Assembly (NCBI GenBank): GCA_002682825.1 | Contig: NOKP01000002.1 | Span: 1,927,132 to 1,991,131 of the forward strand | Direction: 5' to 3' | DNA from: Neonectria sp. B-13 | Lineage: Eukaryota; Ascomycota; Sordariomycetes; Hypocreales; Nectriaceae | DNA: 64,000 nt | Shown: in pieces, positions 1-11,475 of the stretch | How the letters are laid out: every line of letters begins with the position of its first letter | Position numbering within the stretch: position 1 is the first letter of the stretch | Made by a program: the position numbers and the translations under genes | The notes under the pieces: model-generated | Database searches by the model: none | The model's input: only the letters and a program-made list of their open reading frames with translations | What the model was told of the DNA's origin: nothing

Positions 1-294
1 GACGAAGTAGAGTTGGACGGCCCCTCAAGGCATCGGCCCCACTATGGCGATAAGCTTTGCAGTGAATGAAGTCAGAAGGGTATGCAGATATCCGTGGTTA
101 TCCCGGTGGGTCACGAGACTTGACCGCCACGACATTTCAGGCCAAAAATACCGCCGGCGGTTGCCTCACTCTTTCTTCCCGACAAAGTTGCATCACCCAC
201 TGCCACCTTTTCTCATCGACCACGCCTCGAATATCGTCATTTCTGCCGCCTACCGTCGTAAACTAACACCGTCCCTCCCCAGAACTCCGTCGCT
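1..294. other. Upstream region of the Thp3-like gene
   Basis: There is no supportable gene here. Short overlapping open frames at 44-298 show no recognisable protein. The second half is rich in C and T, as expected for the leader of the gene starting at 295. Confidence 0.6.
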
Positions 295-1957
295 ATGATG
301 CCAAGTTGGTCAGCGGCGCAGCAGGCGCCGGGCGTCGCCCAACAGTCCACACCGGCTTCGTATGCCTACCCTCCCAGTCAGTCAACCCCTCGATCGTCCC
401 CGACCGTCGCTCCGATACTAATATGTGCTTCAGACCCTGCTTTCATCCCCGTTGCCGTTCGCCAAGGCTTCGGCCAATACGGGGCAACCCCAGTCGCGCC
501 GTACGGCGGATATGTGCCTCCGCCACCACCTGTACAGCCCCATATGACTACCACATCGCCAGTGACTGGTGCAAATCCGGCTCCTGACCAGGCCAAGGGG
601 AAAATTGACTGGCCTGAGTCAGTCCGAAATTATGTCCAACGATCCTTCCTTCCCCAAAATGACGACTCGTCCGTGTCTCGCGCGGATGTCGAGGCTAAGC
701 TCAAGAGCACCATCGGTTCCGCCAAAGAGAACGGAACGCTGTACACGATCGATTGGGATACTATGCCCTTGCCGCATGTCTTTGTCAAGGCTGAACGTGA
801 TGCGGAGTTGAAGCGCGCCGTAACGGCTTCCACGCGTGCCCGCGACTCACTCAACCCCAAGAAACGAAAATCTTCCGATTTTACCAATGATGACAACCCG
901 TGGCGCTCTACTAACTTGCGACCTTCTCTTGAGGACCGCATTACCTACCCGTCACCCGAAAAGCGCTCTCCCATGGACGAACCCCTGCCGAAATCAAGTA
1001 AGTTCCAGAAGGAAGCCAACAAACGGAAACGCCGATTCGAGAGCGAGTACAAGTCGCACAGATCGCCTAGCCCGCCTCCGCCATCGTCAGGCCCGATCGT
1101 TGGCACATGCGAGGTTCTGGAGAAGAAGTACCTGCGTCTCACGGCCCCTCCAGTTCCATCGAAAGTCCGGCCGGAACATATCTTGCGCCAAACTCTGGAC
1201 CTCTTGAAGAAGAAGTGGAAGAAGGAGAGCAATTACTCGTACATTTGTGATCAGTTCAAGTCTATGCGCCAAGACCTGACTGTGCAACGCCTCAAGGACG
1301 ACTTTACCGTTTCGGTCTATGAAATCCATGCCCGCATTGCCTTGGAAAAGGGGGATATCGGTGAGTATAATCAGTGCCAGACCCAGCTACGATCGTTGTA
1401 TGCCCTGGGTCTGAAGGGCAACCCCATTGAATTCAAGGCGTATCGTATTCTTTACTTCATCCACACTGCCAACCGGACCGGCTTGAACGACACCTTGGCA
1501 GATCTAACCGCAGCAGAGAAGGAGGAGAGGGCAATCAAGCATGCCCTTGAAGTACGATCATCTTTGGCGCTGGGTAACTACCACAAGTTTTTCCAGCTTT
1601 ACTTGGACACCCCTAATATGGGGGCATATCTGATGGATATGTTTGTTGTCCGAGAGCGGCTTGCTGCTTTGTGCAATATTTGCAAATCGTAAGTCCCCCA
1701 CATTCTCCGAGAGAGAACGAGTTCATCGCTAACTGTTTCACAGCTACAAGCCGGACGTTAGACTTCGCTTCATCACTGAGGAACTCGGTTTCGAGTCCGA
1801 TGCTGATGCGGCCCAGTTCATCATTGATCAACAAGGTCGAGACCTTTTGGAAGATCGGACCGAGTACATTGCTTTCCTGACTGGCAAAGCCGGCCTTCTA
1901 TTCGAGAGCTCTCGGTCCGCTGCATTCCGGAAAGTGGACATCAAAGGCCAGATTTGA
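295..1957 (+). CDS. thp3: Thp3/LENG8-type SAC3-GANP domain protein
   Basis: Probable homologue of yeast Thp3, which works with Csn12 in transcription elongation and mRNA maturation; LENG8 is the animal counterpart. Exons are 295-1688 and 1744-1957, with a GTAAGT donor and TTTCACAG acceptor, giving 535 residues. The N-terminal third is Pro/Gln/Tyr-rich and disordered. A basic Lys/Arg stretch follows near residue 245, including KRKRRFES. The SAC3/PCI-like helical domain begins at CEVLEKKYLRLTAPP and contains the family hallmarks RPEHILRQ, YEIHARIALEKGD and NPIEFKAYRILY. The second exon completes the domain, with DVRLRFITEELGF. A further intron at 377-433 (57 bp, in frame, with TACTAAT branch site and CAG end) probably removes 19 residues, giving 516. 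The ATG at 295 is followed by a second ATG, and either could start. Nuclear location is inferred from the family. Confidence 0.85.
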
Positions 1958-4345
1958 CCTCTTTTCTTTCGCATTCTACCATAACCCCCGTTTCTTCTCT
2001 TCTCACGCGACTACGTTGGGGTCTCGGATCGGTACATCGTCGATCTCTGCCCGACTTTACCATGGCTCTTTCGGCCTGGATGACGAGCCTGTCATTGATG
2101 TAGACACGACCTTTCCTCAACACCTGATACCCCCCCTGCTTTGCCTTAAGGGCGTACAAATGATTACCTTCTCGATGGTCAGACGTTGCGGGAGTGCTCC
2201 TCACTCCTTGCCCCTGACAGCCGACCGATTAACTACAGCTACGACGCTAGCCTATACATATCATATGCATGCGGAAATGCACACTGGTGACGTTGGAGGC
2301 ACGGAAAATTTGGATGGATGGGATGCTTGGGCGAGCGTGTTGTTTTTGCACTTCCATGGGACCAGTCTAACTTAGGCGCGACAAAGGATGGTGAGCTGTG
2401 AGCAATCGGGGCATGCCAGCGATTTTGATGCCCTTTGCTGAGCTGCTCACCCTCCCACAGCGCGTTATTTAGACATAGACGGAGTCTGGAGCATAGAGGA
2501 GTCATGACTAGGTACTAAATTCAGTCAATTACGTTACTTTCGACTTTTGGCCTTACTAACCCACCATGACGTGACTGGGAGTGATTTTACGGCGTCTTGA
2601 AAATGATTTGTACGTATCACATCTGGGAAGGTCACCAGGTGCGTGGGTGTGCCGGTACAAGCAATGATTCAGGGGATGCAAGGGAGAGCCTGGCATTATC
2701 GTTCTGCGAGTGATTGAGCCAGGATGTAAGGCAAGGGTGTTAAACCTGCATAGGGCAGTGAGACTCTGAGGACACGAATAAGCTATCGAACATTGTTCCA
2801 GAGATGACGTGTGTTCAAGGCTTGGCTCTACGTTCCTTAATGCAGTCGAAGGAAGCGGGGGGCGGGATGGATCGTAGTGCATGTGAGGAGGCGTTATTAG
2901 GGACGATCTAGATGACAGGTGAGGTTTCAAGTTAGTAGGGGAGGGTGCGGCAAGAGGCAAGGCCGAGAGAGTGTGCATGAAAAGACGAGTAAGGAAAGCG
3001 AAGTGAGAGACGAAGCATGTACTACGAAGGCAATGTAAGTAGGCAATGAAACGATAAGATGGTGATAATTTGGTATGTCGACAAGGCCTGCCTTGTTGGG
3101 CGGCGCGCCCGGCCGAAGGCCCGGGCTGGGAACGGAGACGGAGGAGAGGTTGGATTCATCCTGCGGTGTACCTCAAAGGGCGAAGCCCAATGACCCGGGG
3201 GCTTGCACATCTTAGGCCACGAGGTACAAAGAGGCCAGCAGGGTGTGCCAGAGCGTCGGGAGGGGGAGTTGACTACAGGACACCACGGACGTATGTAGTT
3301 GGCGTGTCTTGGACGGTAAGATGCTGCGTGACGGAGGCGGCGGGTGTGCTAATGGATGATAGGGCTCTCGGGGCCTTTTCCCTTTTCTTCCTGGCTCACC
3401 TGGCTTGTTTGCTCATTGTCTTGAACGAACGTGGCCCAGTGCTTGGCGCGAAACGTTGGGCTGAACCCACGACCGTCCACTCGCAATGGGCACCTGGTTC
3501 TCGTCTGCGAGACTTGACCGGGGCCCAAGGCCCAGTTGCCAGGGCCCTTCCCGCTAAGGTAGGGACCGTGTTGCGTTGATGATCGGCGGCTGGATCGTCG
3601 AAGGGGTGGTGGTGGTAGGTCGAAGGTGCGAGCGCGGTTGGACAAGGACGTGCATGCATGGAATGAGCAACGGCGGTTGTGGGAGAAGTCAATAACAAGT
3701 GACAGCTGTTGGTTTCCATTGGAGAATATGGAGACTAACGTTAGATGCTGAGCGCGTATTCGAAAGTGGATGGGATGGGTGTGGGTGGGTTGGCTGAGAT
3801 GGTGTCGAAATCGCCAAGAGAATGGAAGACTCACAGACTCGAGCGCCAGTTTGCCAGTCAACAAGAATACAAGTCGAGGCCAGGGACAGATCCGCCGACG
3901 GGGAGACGCATCCGGGGAATGGGTACCTATGGATCCGATTGTCTAATGCCTACGAATACAGCGCCGTCCGAGATGGAGACAGAAAAGCTGGGTTGTTTCG
4001 CAACGACGGGTATGCCGGAATACAGGGACATTGGCTACGAAAGCGTATCCGTACCGAGCTTGCGAGCCTACTACGCAGTAAGTATGAATACATGTGCAGA
4101 CGTAACGCAATGCATACATACATACTGGCGCATGAATAACCCAGCGTCGCATCCCACGGCATGAGTCTATTCCGGACAAAAGAAAAAGCATATCGCTCTG
4201 GGGATGAAACCGGAAATGACGACTCATGACCTGCCAACTGCCTCCAGGTAGGCGATGACGGCACGCGCAACCTTGAAGCTTTCTACAAACAAGCTCAGAA
4301 GCTGTCGCCGCCACCAAAACGCCGCCAGTCCAGGCGCGCCCTTTT

Positions 4346-4375
4346 GCTGGGCTGGGCTGGGCTGGGCTGGGCTGG
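4346..4375. repeat. (GCTGG)6 microsatellite
   Basis: Six perfect consecutive GCTGG pentamers lie in noncoding DNA between thp3 and bem1. Confidence 0.95.
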
Positions 4376-6606
4376 GCGTGGTTAGCTGCGGGCGCGTGCT
4401 GGGCTGTCGCTTTTGTCTCTCCAACCCACACGTCCCGCGACCGTCGTGGTAGTGGACACCTAAATTCGCCATGAGTTCAAGGGCTGCAGTGGCCTTTGTA
4501 GAATGGACAAGTCGCGGAAGGGGAGAAAAGTGCCATCCCCCATTGTCCATTCTTCAGCGCCGCACGACTTTGCATGCAATGCATGCGACGCATGGCCCCC
4601 TGGACTGCAAGATAGATCCCTGCTCGCGCGCGCGTGGTGTGTCCCTCGTTCGTCTCTTCTAAGCTCCTCCTTCCCCTTCCTCTCCCCTCCGGATCGCTGG
4701 CCCGTTGATATAGTAGTCTAATTCATTTATTTCTTTGGATCGCAGCGCTACAGTTGGGTTGCCATATGGCAAATGGGCGGGCACTGGACTCCAAAGTCAG
4801 TGGGAGCTTGATGGTGAAGCAATCCACCGGCAGCCCTGGATAATTTGCCCGCACACCCATAACCTGGGCATGAGATGGGACGACGGTCAACGGCGGCGCC
4901 CCTCGTTGGCAGCAAGCAGCTGGTTGGCAAGTTGGGTCTAGGACTCTCGAGCTTCCGCACATGGTCTCTTTCTTGCCAGCCCAATGATGCTAGGACGCCG
5001 ACGGTCGGGCGAAAGATGGCGTAAGTACGAAGTACGAGTACATCCTCCTATCCCATCCCATCCATGTCATCCCATTCCCATCCCCATCCCCATGTCCCAA
5101 CTTCCCGCTCCCTTTCGGACCCTTCCCTCGCCAGTTGCCAGGCTCCCATGCCAGTGACAGGACACATCCACCCACCTAGTCCCGTCCGCGAATACCCACC
5201 CATCCCATCTGCCTGGAGGGGGCTTGGGTTGGGGGGCTTGAGGTAAGGCGTGGATTGGCCCTGGAAGCGGAAGCAGAAGCGACCTGCCGAGTGAGCAGAG
5301 GAATTGGTGTTAGGATTCGTAGGTCCTCGTACTCGGTGCACAATGGAAGAAGGATGAAAGAAGCCTGAGCCATTCGACTAGGCCTAGAAAGGGCTTTTGC
5401 GCACCTTGGCTGACACCCTATCCGTCCAGAGCCAGATGGTGGTGGTGGTACCTTAGGTTCCCAGCCTTCAATACTTAGAGAGCTCCTGTAGGCACTCATT
5501 CACTAACACCCATTGGAGGGAGCCACTGGAGGGAGCCACCACACACCACTGGAACCACTGGGGCCACTCCCCATGGACTGCGACCTGTAGCTACTACCAC
5601 CATCCCTCCCCGTGCTCCATCCCTCGCCTTCCTGTCTTCTGCTTCCTTTGCCTTTCTCTGATTCCCTCTCCCTTTCCCAACCCTATTGCCCTCCCCCCCC
5701 GTCCGCCGACTTTCATTCCTTCGCTCCTCCTCGACGACTTTCTCTCCTACAACGAACAGACGACGACGACGATCACCCGCCAACACCGACGCCGCTGGCG
5801 GACGCGATACGACCCCTCTATCCCGACCCCTCTATCCCCGCTGCTCGAACCTGACGCCAAAAGGGTGCTGCGTGCAGCTCGTGCAGGCGGTTCCGACAAA
5901 GACCCGGCCGGAAATTGGCGCTCTCGGCCGTCCACAAAATTGAGACACAACTGACTGACTGCCCTGCCCACCCCTTCTCTAAGCCGCCTTCCATAGTCGT
6001 CTGCGTACTACCCGTAGGCGCTGGGACATATTTGGATTTCAGTTGGGTGTTAGCAGAAACAGGCAGTGCTCCAGAACCCGAGGAGGTGGCGAGGCGCACC
6101 GAAGGCAACCTTCTACGTACACGACGAGGTACCTCTTTAAGCTGGCCCGAGTCCAGTTCGAGTTCGAGTCGCGCGACAGCAGCCGGGCATCAACGACCAA
6201 CACGGTGAACCCGGACCAAGCGAGGGACGACATTGCAAGAATACCACCAACCGCCGGCCCGGACGGATCGATTGGGATTGTTTTCATCTATCATTTCCTT
6301 TGAGGGTTTTACAAACCTCGGGGAAGCAAAAGCACACAGAGTGCAGCAGGCGGTCACGGCATTGCACTCAATCACGGACTCGCTCGCGCGGTCATCAGTC
6401 CATCAAACCACACGTATCCGCATCCGCGCAGCGCAGGACCACGATTCCTCGACTACTTTTTCCCTTTTTTTTGCCATCGGGGCACAGGCACAGCTGCAAC
6501 AGAGGCTCCACCCCCTCCTTCCTATTCCTTAACCCGCTACGGACCACTGCTACGCTACGCCCCTTCCCATCACCCACCCCTGCGTGTGCGTGAGCCTGCG
6601 TGAGAG

Positions 6607-6652
6607 TGCGTGTGTGTGCGTGCGTGCGTTGTGTGTGTGTGTGTGTGTGTGC
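6607..6652. repeat. GT/GC dinucleotide microsatellite in the bem1 leader region
   Basis: Alternating GTGTGCGT-type sequence ends in an uninterrupted GT run of about 20 bases. It sits about 170 bp upstream of the bem1 start codon, probably in the 5' leader. Confidence 0.9.
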
Positions 6653-6822
6653 GCCCAGTCCGCGCTCAGTCCTACCAGAGCGGTAGTAGCACGCTGCTGG
6701 GTCCGGCGGTAGTACCACCGCCAACCAACCGGTCTCGCGATTCTGGTCTCTTTTTTTTCCAACCTCCAACCTCCGAGTGACGAGAGATTCACGACTGCCC
6801 CGGAGGCACCCAGTTACACAAG

Positions 6823-9185
6823 ATGAAGGTTCGTCATTGCCTCCTCCTCCGCCTGCTGCTCCGTCTCCTCCGCCGCTCGCTCCTTCGCTGGAGCCTGCAC
6901 TGCCCTCAGCTCTTGATTCTCGACCCCCGAGTCCCCGATCACCCATGTTGCTTCTTTCCCGCTCACTCAGTCGGGCCTCGACGCCGCCTTCCCCTGGGCT
7001 CTGCCTCAAGCTCTGGCCTTTGGAAGAGACTGAGCGTCGGCCGAGTCCACTGCCGCCTCTACACCCCGCATCCTCCTGCTTGGCCACTGCTGGCGAGCTC
7101 AGCTTCACCGTCGCTCTGTGTCAGACCACACCGTGCTAACCGCGATGCGCTTCTTTCAGGCTCTTCGACGATCGATCAAAGGCGAAAAGGAGAAGCAGGC
7201 CAGCGTCGCCATCACTCCCAAGGCGGCCGTCGCCATCGTCCCGCCCAAAAAGGTTGGTTGCCTCCCGCTCCCAGTTTGCCTCCACTTCGCGATCCCGAAT
7301 GTCTCGCCCACGTTCACCCCTGCGCTTTGCCACTTCCCCACTACAGCCATGTTCCAGAAACGCAACCAGGCGAGGTGCAGCCACTGACGCGGAACCCCAT
7401 TTAGGTGATTCGAGCGCTCTACGATTATGACGCGCAAACGGCCCAGGAACTTAGCTTCTCGAGAGGCGACTTCTTCCACGTTATCGGACGCGAGAACGAT
7501 CAGGACTGGTACGAGGCATGCAACCCCGCCTTGCCCGATGCCCGAGGCCTCGTGCCTGTCACATTCTTCCAGGCTCTTGGCCGAACCGAGCGAGATAGCG
7601 CTCAATCCGACACCGACCAACCGCCCTTGCCAACAAAGAACCCCGATCACGATTCTGGTTATAGCGAGACCTCGACCATACAGCCAGCGGCTTCACAGCA
7701 GTCGCCCGTACAAGCAGCCCTAGGCCACCGGGCCTCCAAGTCGGGTGGAAAGTCGGGTGCGATGGTCTATGGAATTGTCATGTACGACTTTGCGGCGGAG
7801 AGGGCAGATGAGCTAGAGGCCAAGGCTGGCGAGGCCATCATTGTCATCGCACAGTCCAACCCCGAGTGGTTTGTCGCGAAGCCCATCGGGCGGTTGGGCG
7901 GACCAGGCCTGATCCCCGTGTCGTTTGTGGAGATTCGAGACATGGCCAGTGACAAGGCAATCGATAACCCCTCCGATGCCATCAAAAGGGCCGGCGTGCC
8001 TAAGGTCGAAGAGTGGAAGAAGATGGCCGCGGAGTACAAGAACAGTAGCATCACGTTAGGCAAGTTCGACAACGGTGCCCCTCCCGGACAGGGCGGGCAA
8101 GCCATGGAGCAGGGCATGGAGCGGATGAGTATCCAGCAGCATGGTCGACAATCCTCTCAGAACGGGGCTGGAGCTGTAAGTTATCCATCCTCATGGAAGA
8201 GTCCTAGCCCGCAACCATACTGATACGAGACGCACAGCAACACGGAGGACAGGCCAATCAGGCACGAACTTCGCAACAGGCTCAGCAACCTCAATACACA
8301 CCCAAACCCGCAACACAGCTCCTTGCGCCGCTGCAGGCACGGATACCCCGATATTGCTTCGCCGAAGAGAAGTATTGGTTCGTCATCGAGGCGCTACTAG
8401 ACGACGGCCGACACTGGGAGCTCTCGCGGTATTATGAGGATTTCTACGACTTCCAAATCGCTCTCCTTACCGAGTTCCCTGCCGAGGCCGGCAACACAGG
8501 CACGCAGAAGCGCTCACTGCCCTACATGCCCGGGCCTGTTAATTACGTGACGGACGCCATCACTGAAGGCAGACTACATAATCTGGATGCCTACGTCAAA
8601 AACCTGCTGAACCAGCCGCATTACATCGCGCGCTGCAACTTGGTGAGGCAGTTCTTTGCCCCCCGAGAAGGAGACTACGAAATCGATCCCAATACCAATG
8701 GCGAAGAGTACCGCCTTTCCCAGGGCTCTCAACCGTCGTCGACCGACTCTCCCGCGGACGGAACATCGAGACAGTCATCTCGAAACAACCTCGACGGAGG
8801 CGGATACGCTGGGTTATCAGCGGCACCTGCGCACCAGAACGGAAACCCTGGCATGTCCCGACAGACTTCGTCGCTTTCGCAACCTTCTCAAACATCCCTC
8901 ACCCCAAGCATGCAGCAGGCTCCACAGCAACAACCTGCATCCGCGATGAAGATCAAGATGTACTACAACGGGGATCTGATTGCCATCCGGGTTCCAACCG
9001 ACATTCAGTTCCAGCAGCTCTATGATAAGATCCAGGACCGTCTCAAGGTTCCGGACGGGGATCAACTGCAACTCTCCTACAAAGATGAGCCAACGGGAGA
9101 CAAGCCTAGCCTGCTCAGTGATAACGACCTTGATTATGCCCTTCAACGGAACGAGAAGCTTCTCCTCTACGTTGAGATTGTTTGA
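6823..9185 (+). CDS. bem1: Bem1/Scd2-type polarity scaffold (SH3-SH3-PX-PB1)
   Basis: Cytoplasmic scaffold that holds the Cdc42 GEF (Cdc24) and PAK kinase at growth sites. In filamentous fungi it also links to the NADPH oxidase machinery. Exons are 6823-6828, 7160-7252, 7405-8175 and 8238-9185, giving 605 residues. The first exon carries only Met-Lys, spliced over 331 bp to ALRRSIKGEKEK. Domains in order: SH3-1 from about residue 34 (VIRALYDYDAQTAQELSF); SH3-2 (GIVMYDFAAERADELEAK); PX (ARIPRYCFAEEKYWFVIE, with SRYYEDFYDFQIALL); a Ser/Gln-rich linker; and a C-terminal PB1 domain (IKMYYNGDLIAIRV through LDYALQRNEKLLLYVEIV), which binds Cdc24. The domain order and full length match the family. 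The Met-Lys exon was chosen because fungal Bem1 proteins begin MKALRR-like and the splice phase is exact. Confidence 0.93.
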
Positions 9186-10409
9186 GACACATAAACATCT
9201 TGAGGCACCGATCCCGTTTCAGTTTCTGTCACCCCCGAGCATTGCCTTCGGTCGAACAATCTTGAGCATAGAAAAAGGATACCCCGCCGCCGACTGTTCC
9301 TTGCGATCTCGAAACGCCGCTCCGACAGACCACCCCGCACAACGCCGTGCGTTTCCTTATATTCGCCATTCGATCTAAAATTTACGCGTCCGCGATGGAC
9401 CACGCGCCCCTTTTGTTCTTTGTACCCACCCTTTTGTGGATTATGACAACACGTCGACGAGAAAGTTGATGCTTCTTTGGTACTTTTTTAGTAGCTGGAT
9501 GATGCATGAATCATGGCCCAGTGGATCAGACGCTCGTTATGCCTTCGTTGGGAGCTCTCGCATCTCCCCCCTTTTCGATCTTCTTTTACTTCTTCTGGTT
9601 GGAAACGTTGTCCTTGGGACAAGGTTTCGGGCCTGGACCGTTATGTGGTGATGTTACGTGACTGAGCTCAGTATTCTCCTTTTTCTCACTTTTCTTCTTC
9701 TGCTTCTTCAGCTAGGGTGGCTAGGGGCTGGACAGGGCGTTCTGGACGGGGTGGATGGATTCACCTTGCTGTCTTGGTCCCTCGTTTTTGTTACCGCCGG
9801 TTGCGGGAGTGTCGTTGGTTTTAAATATCCAGGCGGTGAGTGATGCTGCGTGTGGAGGAAACGAGGGGAAAGCCGGGCAGAGGGGACGGGTATGATGGTG
9901 ACGGTGACGGTGACGCTGATGGCGAATGATTTGGTTCCAATGTGGAGGAGAGCACTAGTAGAGGACCGGGAGGCGGATGTAAAGGATGAAGGCGACGCAT
10001 TTTTCTGTGTAGGATGCATAAATGAATGAGAGCAACCTTGTGTTATCACGTTGAATGGCTCCTAAGGCTCCCTGTTTGACTATGCGTCTTCGGCGTTGTG
10101 GTGTGTTCTGAAGTGTTTCAACAGTCTTGAGGTGTGAATTTGAAACCCTTGTTTATGGCGAGCCTCTTGAGGCCGCTGGGGTTGATTCTTGTTCATATCT
10201 ATCGGCGTATCCCTCTAAGTTCTAATTATAGGTAGGCCATCCATCCTTCGTCTAGTTCACGTCCCATATCTGGCATCTCTTGGATTGCCTGGTATATCCC
10301 GAGGCCATAAATCACATTTACAGTCGTGTCTAATAAGAACGCCGAAAAAAGCAAAAAGCAAAAAGCAAAAACCAACAGCAAGGCAAGGCAAGCATGCAGG
10401 AAGGGACCT
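9186..10409. other. Convergent intergenic region after bem1
   Basis: Holds the 3' ends of bem1 and of the minus-strand gene ending at 10410. It is T-rich after bem1. A short GGTGAC tandem lies near 9893-9921. No coding sequence is recognisable. Confidence 0.6.
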
Positions 10410-11475
10410 TCACTCGAGCTTCCCCATTAGGTTCCGCCGGACCTTCATATTGACGACGCCGCCGATGCCAAAGGCCGGGACGATGCGGCAGATGCGGGCG
10501 AGGGAGCTGATGGTCCAGTTCCGGCGGACGATGTCGTAGCGCTCGCGCAGGGTGATGGGGGCGGCGCCGGTGGCCGGGCGGTTGTACAGGTCGAGGCCGA
10601 GCAGGTGCAGCGGGGTGGAGATGAACTGGACGGCGGCCGGGGCCATGAACTGGGCGGTGGAGAGGCCGGACATGCGGGCCTTGACCTTGTCGGAGAAGCG
10701 CTCGTCGAGGTAGGGGCCGAGGATCGGGGGCACGTTGAAGGAGGCGAAGATGGTGAGGCAGTCGCGCAGGGCGAAGAGGGTGTAGGCGGACAGGGGCACG
10801 GGACGGGGCACGGCGCCGGGGGGACCGAAGAGGCGCACGAAGACCTGGTCCTTGTAGATGCCGATGCCGATGTTGGTGGCGGACGACGCGGCGAACTTGG
10901 CGCCGCCGGCGGTGACGGACGAGGCCGGGCGGTTGTTGACGGTGGCCGAGGACGTGTCGACGGCGTTGGCGACGAGGTACGTGGTGCCGTAGGTGAGGAA
11001 GATGAGGGCGGTGGGCTTGGAGAAGATCAGCGTGTGCGGGCGCCGGAGCAGCGTCTTGATCGAGGAGACGATGGAGGAGAGGAGGGAGCTGCGGCCGGAG
11101 GCGTTTTCCATGACGGAGCTGGCGAGAGAGTCAGCGAGGAGGTTCCATCTTTGGCTGGCGCTGGTTTTGGGAGCTCGTGGGTGGTGGCCGAGCTGGTGTT
11201 TTGGCCCGCGCTTTCGCACCGGCCGGTGTCGGCACCGTCACACTTCGAGATAGAGCAGAGGAAACTTACCGGTCGATCATGGCAATCAGCGGCGCAATCA
11301 TGGCCGTGGCGCACGCGGCGCTGGCAGCATCGACGCCCAGCCGCAGCCCCAGGTTCTTCGTGTTCCAGGTGTTGGTGGCGGCAGCTGTGGTGGTGATGGT
11401 GGTGCGTTCCTGCAGGGCGAGAGCTGCAGGCGACGACGGGGATGCGTCGGGGCTCTTCATGGCGGGCGACGACAT
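10410..11475 (-). CDS. Conserved fungal membrane protein of unknown function, possibly mitochondrial
   Basis: Exons are 11475-11270 and 11118-10410, joined as IDR-SVMENASGR across a GTAAGT...CGCCAG intron, giving 304 residues. The N-terminal 45 residues are Ser/Thr/Ala-rich. Hydrophobic stretches follow at about 48-66 (AACATAMIAPLIAMID), about 98-115 (ALIFLTYGTTYLVANAV), around the segment YTLFALRDCLTIFASFN, around FMAPAAVQFISTPLHLLG, and near the C-terminus (FGIGGVVNM). Arg and Lys flank these segments. The arrangement resembles a six-segment mitochondrial inner-membrane protein, but the carrier signature PxD/ExxK/R is not seen. I recall similar unnamed proteins across ascomycetes, but this is not a functional assignment. 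The long GC-rich open frame on the plus strand here is a shadow. Confidence 0.75.

Larger units (their letters stand above)
1958..6822. other. Gene-poor 4.9 kb stretch leading into bem1
   Basis: Open frames here (for example 3349-3864 minus, 2556-2978 minus, 2016-2375 plus) are short, biased in composition and recognisable as nothing. The part from about 5.5 kb onward is strongly pyrimidine-rich and is probably promoter and long 5' leader of bem1. Simple repeats lie at 4346-4375, about 5043-5099 (CATCC/CCATC types) and 6607-6652. A noncoding transcript is possible but not visible from sequence. Confidence 0.6.

Noticed and set aside
3349..3864. Minus-strand 171-residue frame in the gene-poor region
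   Set aside because: It has no recognisable domain and no plausible start context, and neighbouring frames of similar length overlap it on both strands.
6395..7108. Minus-strand 237-residue frame including a His-Thr run
   Set aside because: It is made by the GT microsatellite and the C/T-rich bem1 leader; low complexity with no family resemblance.
10605..11396. Plus-strand 263-residue Gly/Glu/Val-rich frame opposite the unknown membrane protein
   Set aside because: The composition (GDEVRG, GGEDGEAV) is the complement of a GC-rich coding strand, and it overlaps a properly spliced minus-strand gene.
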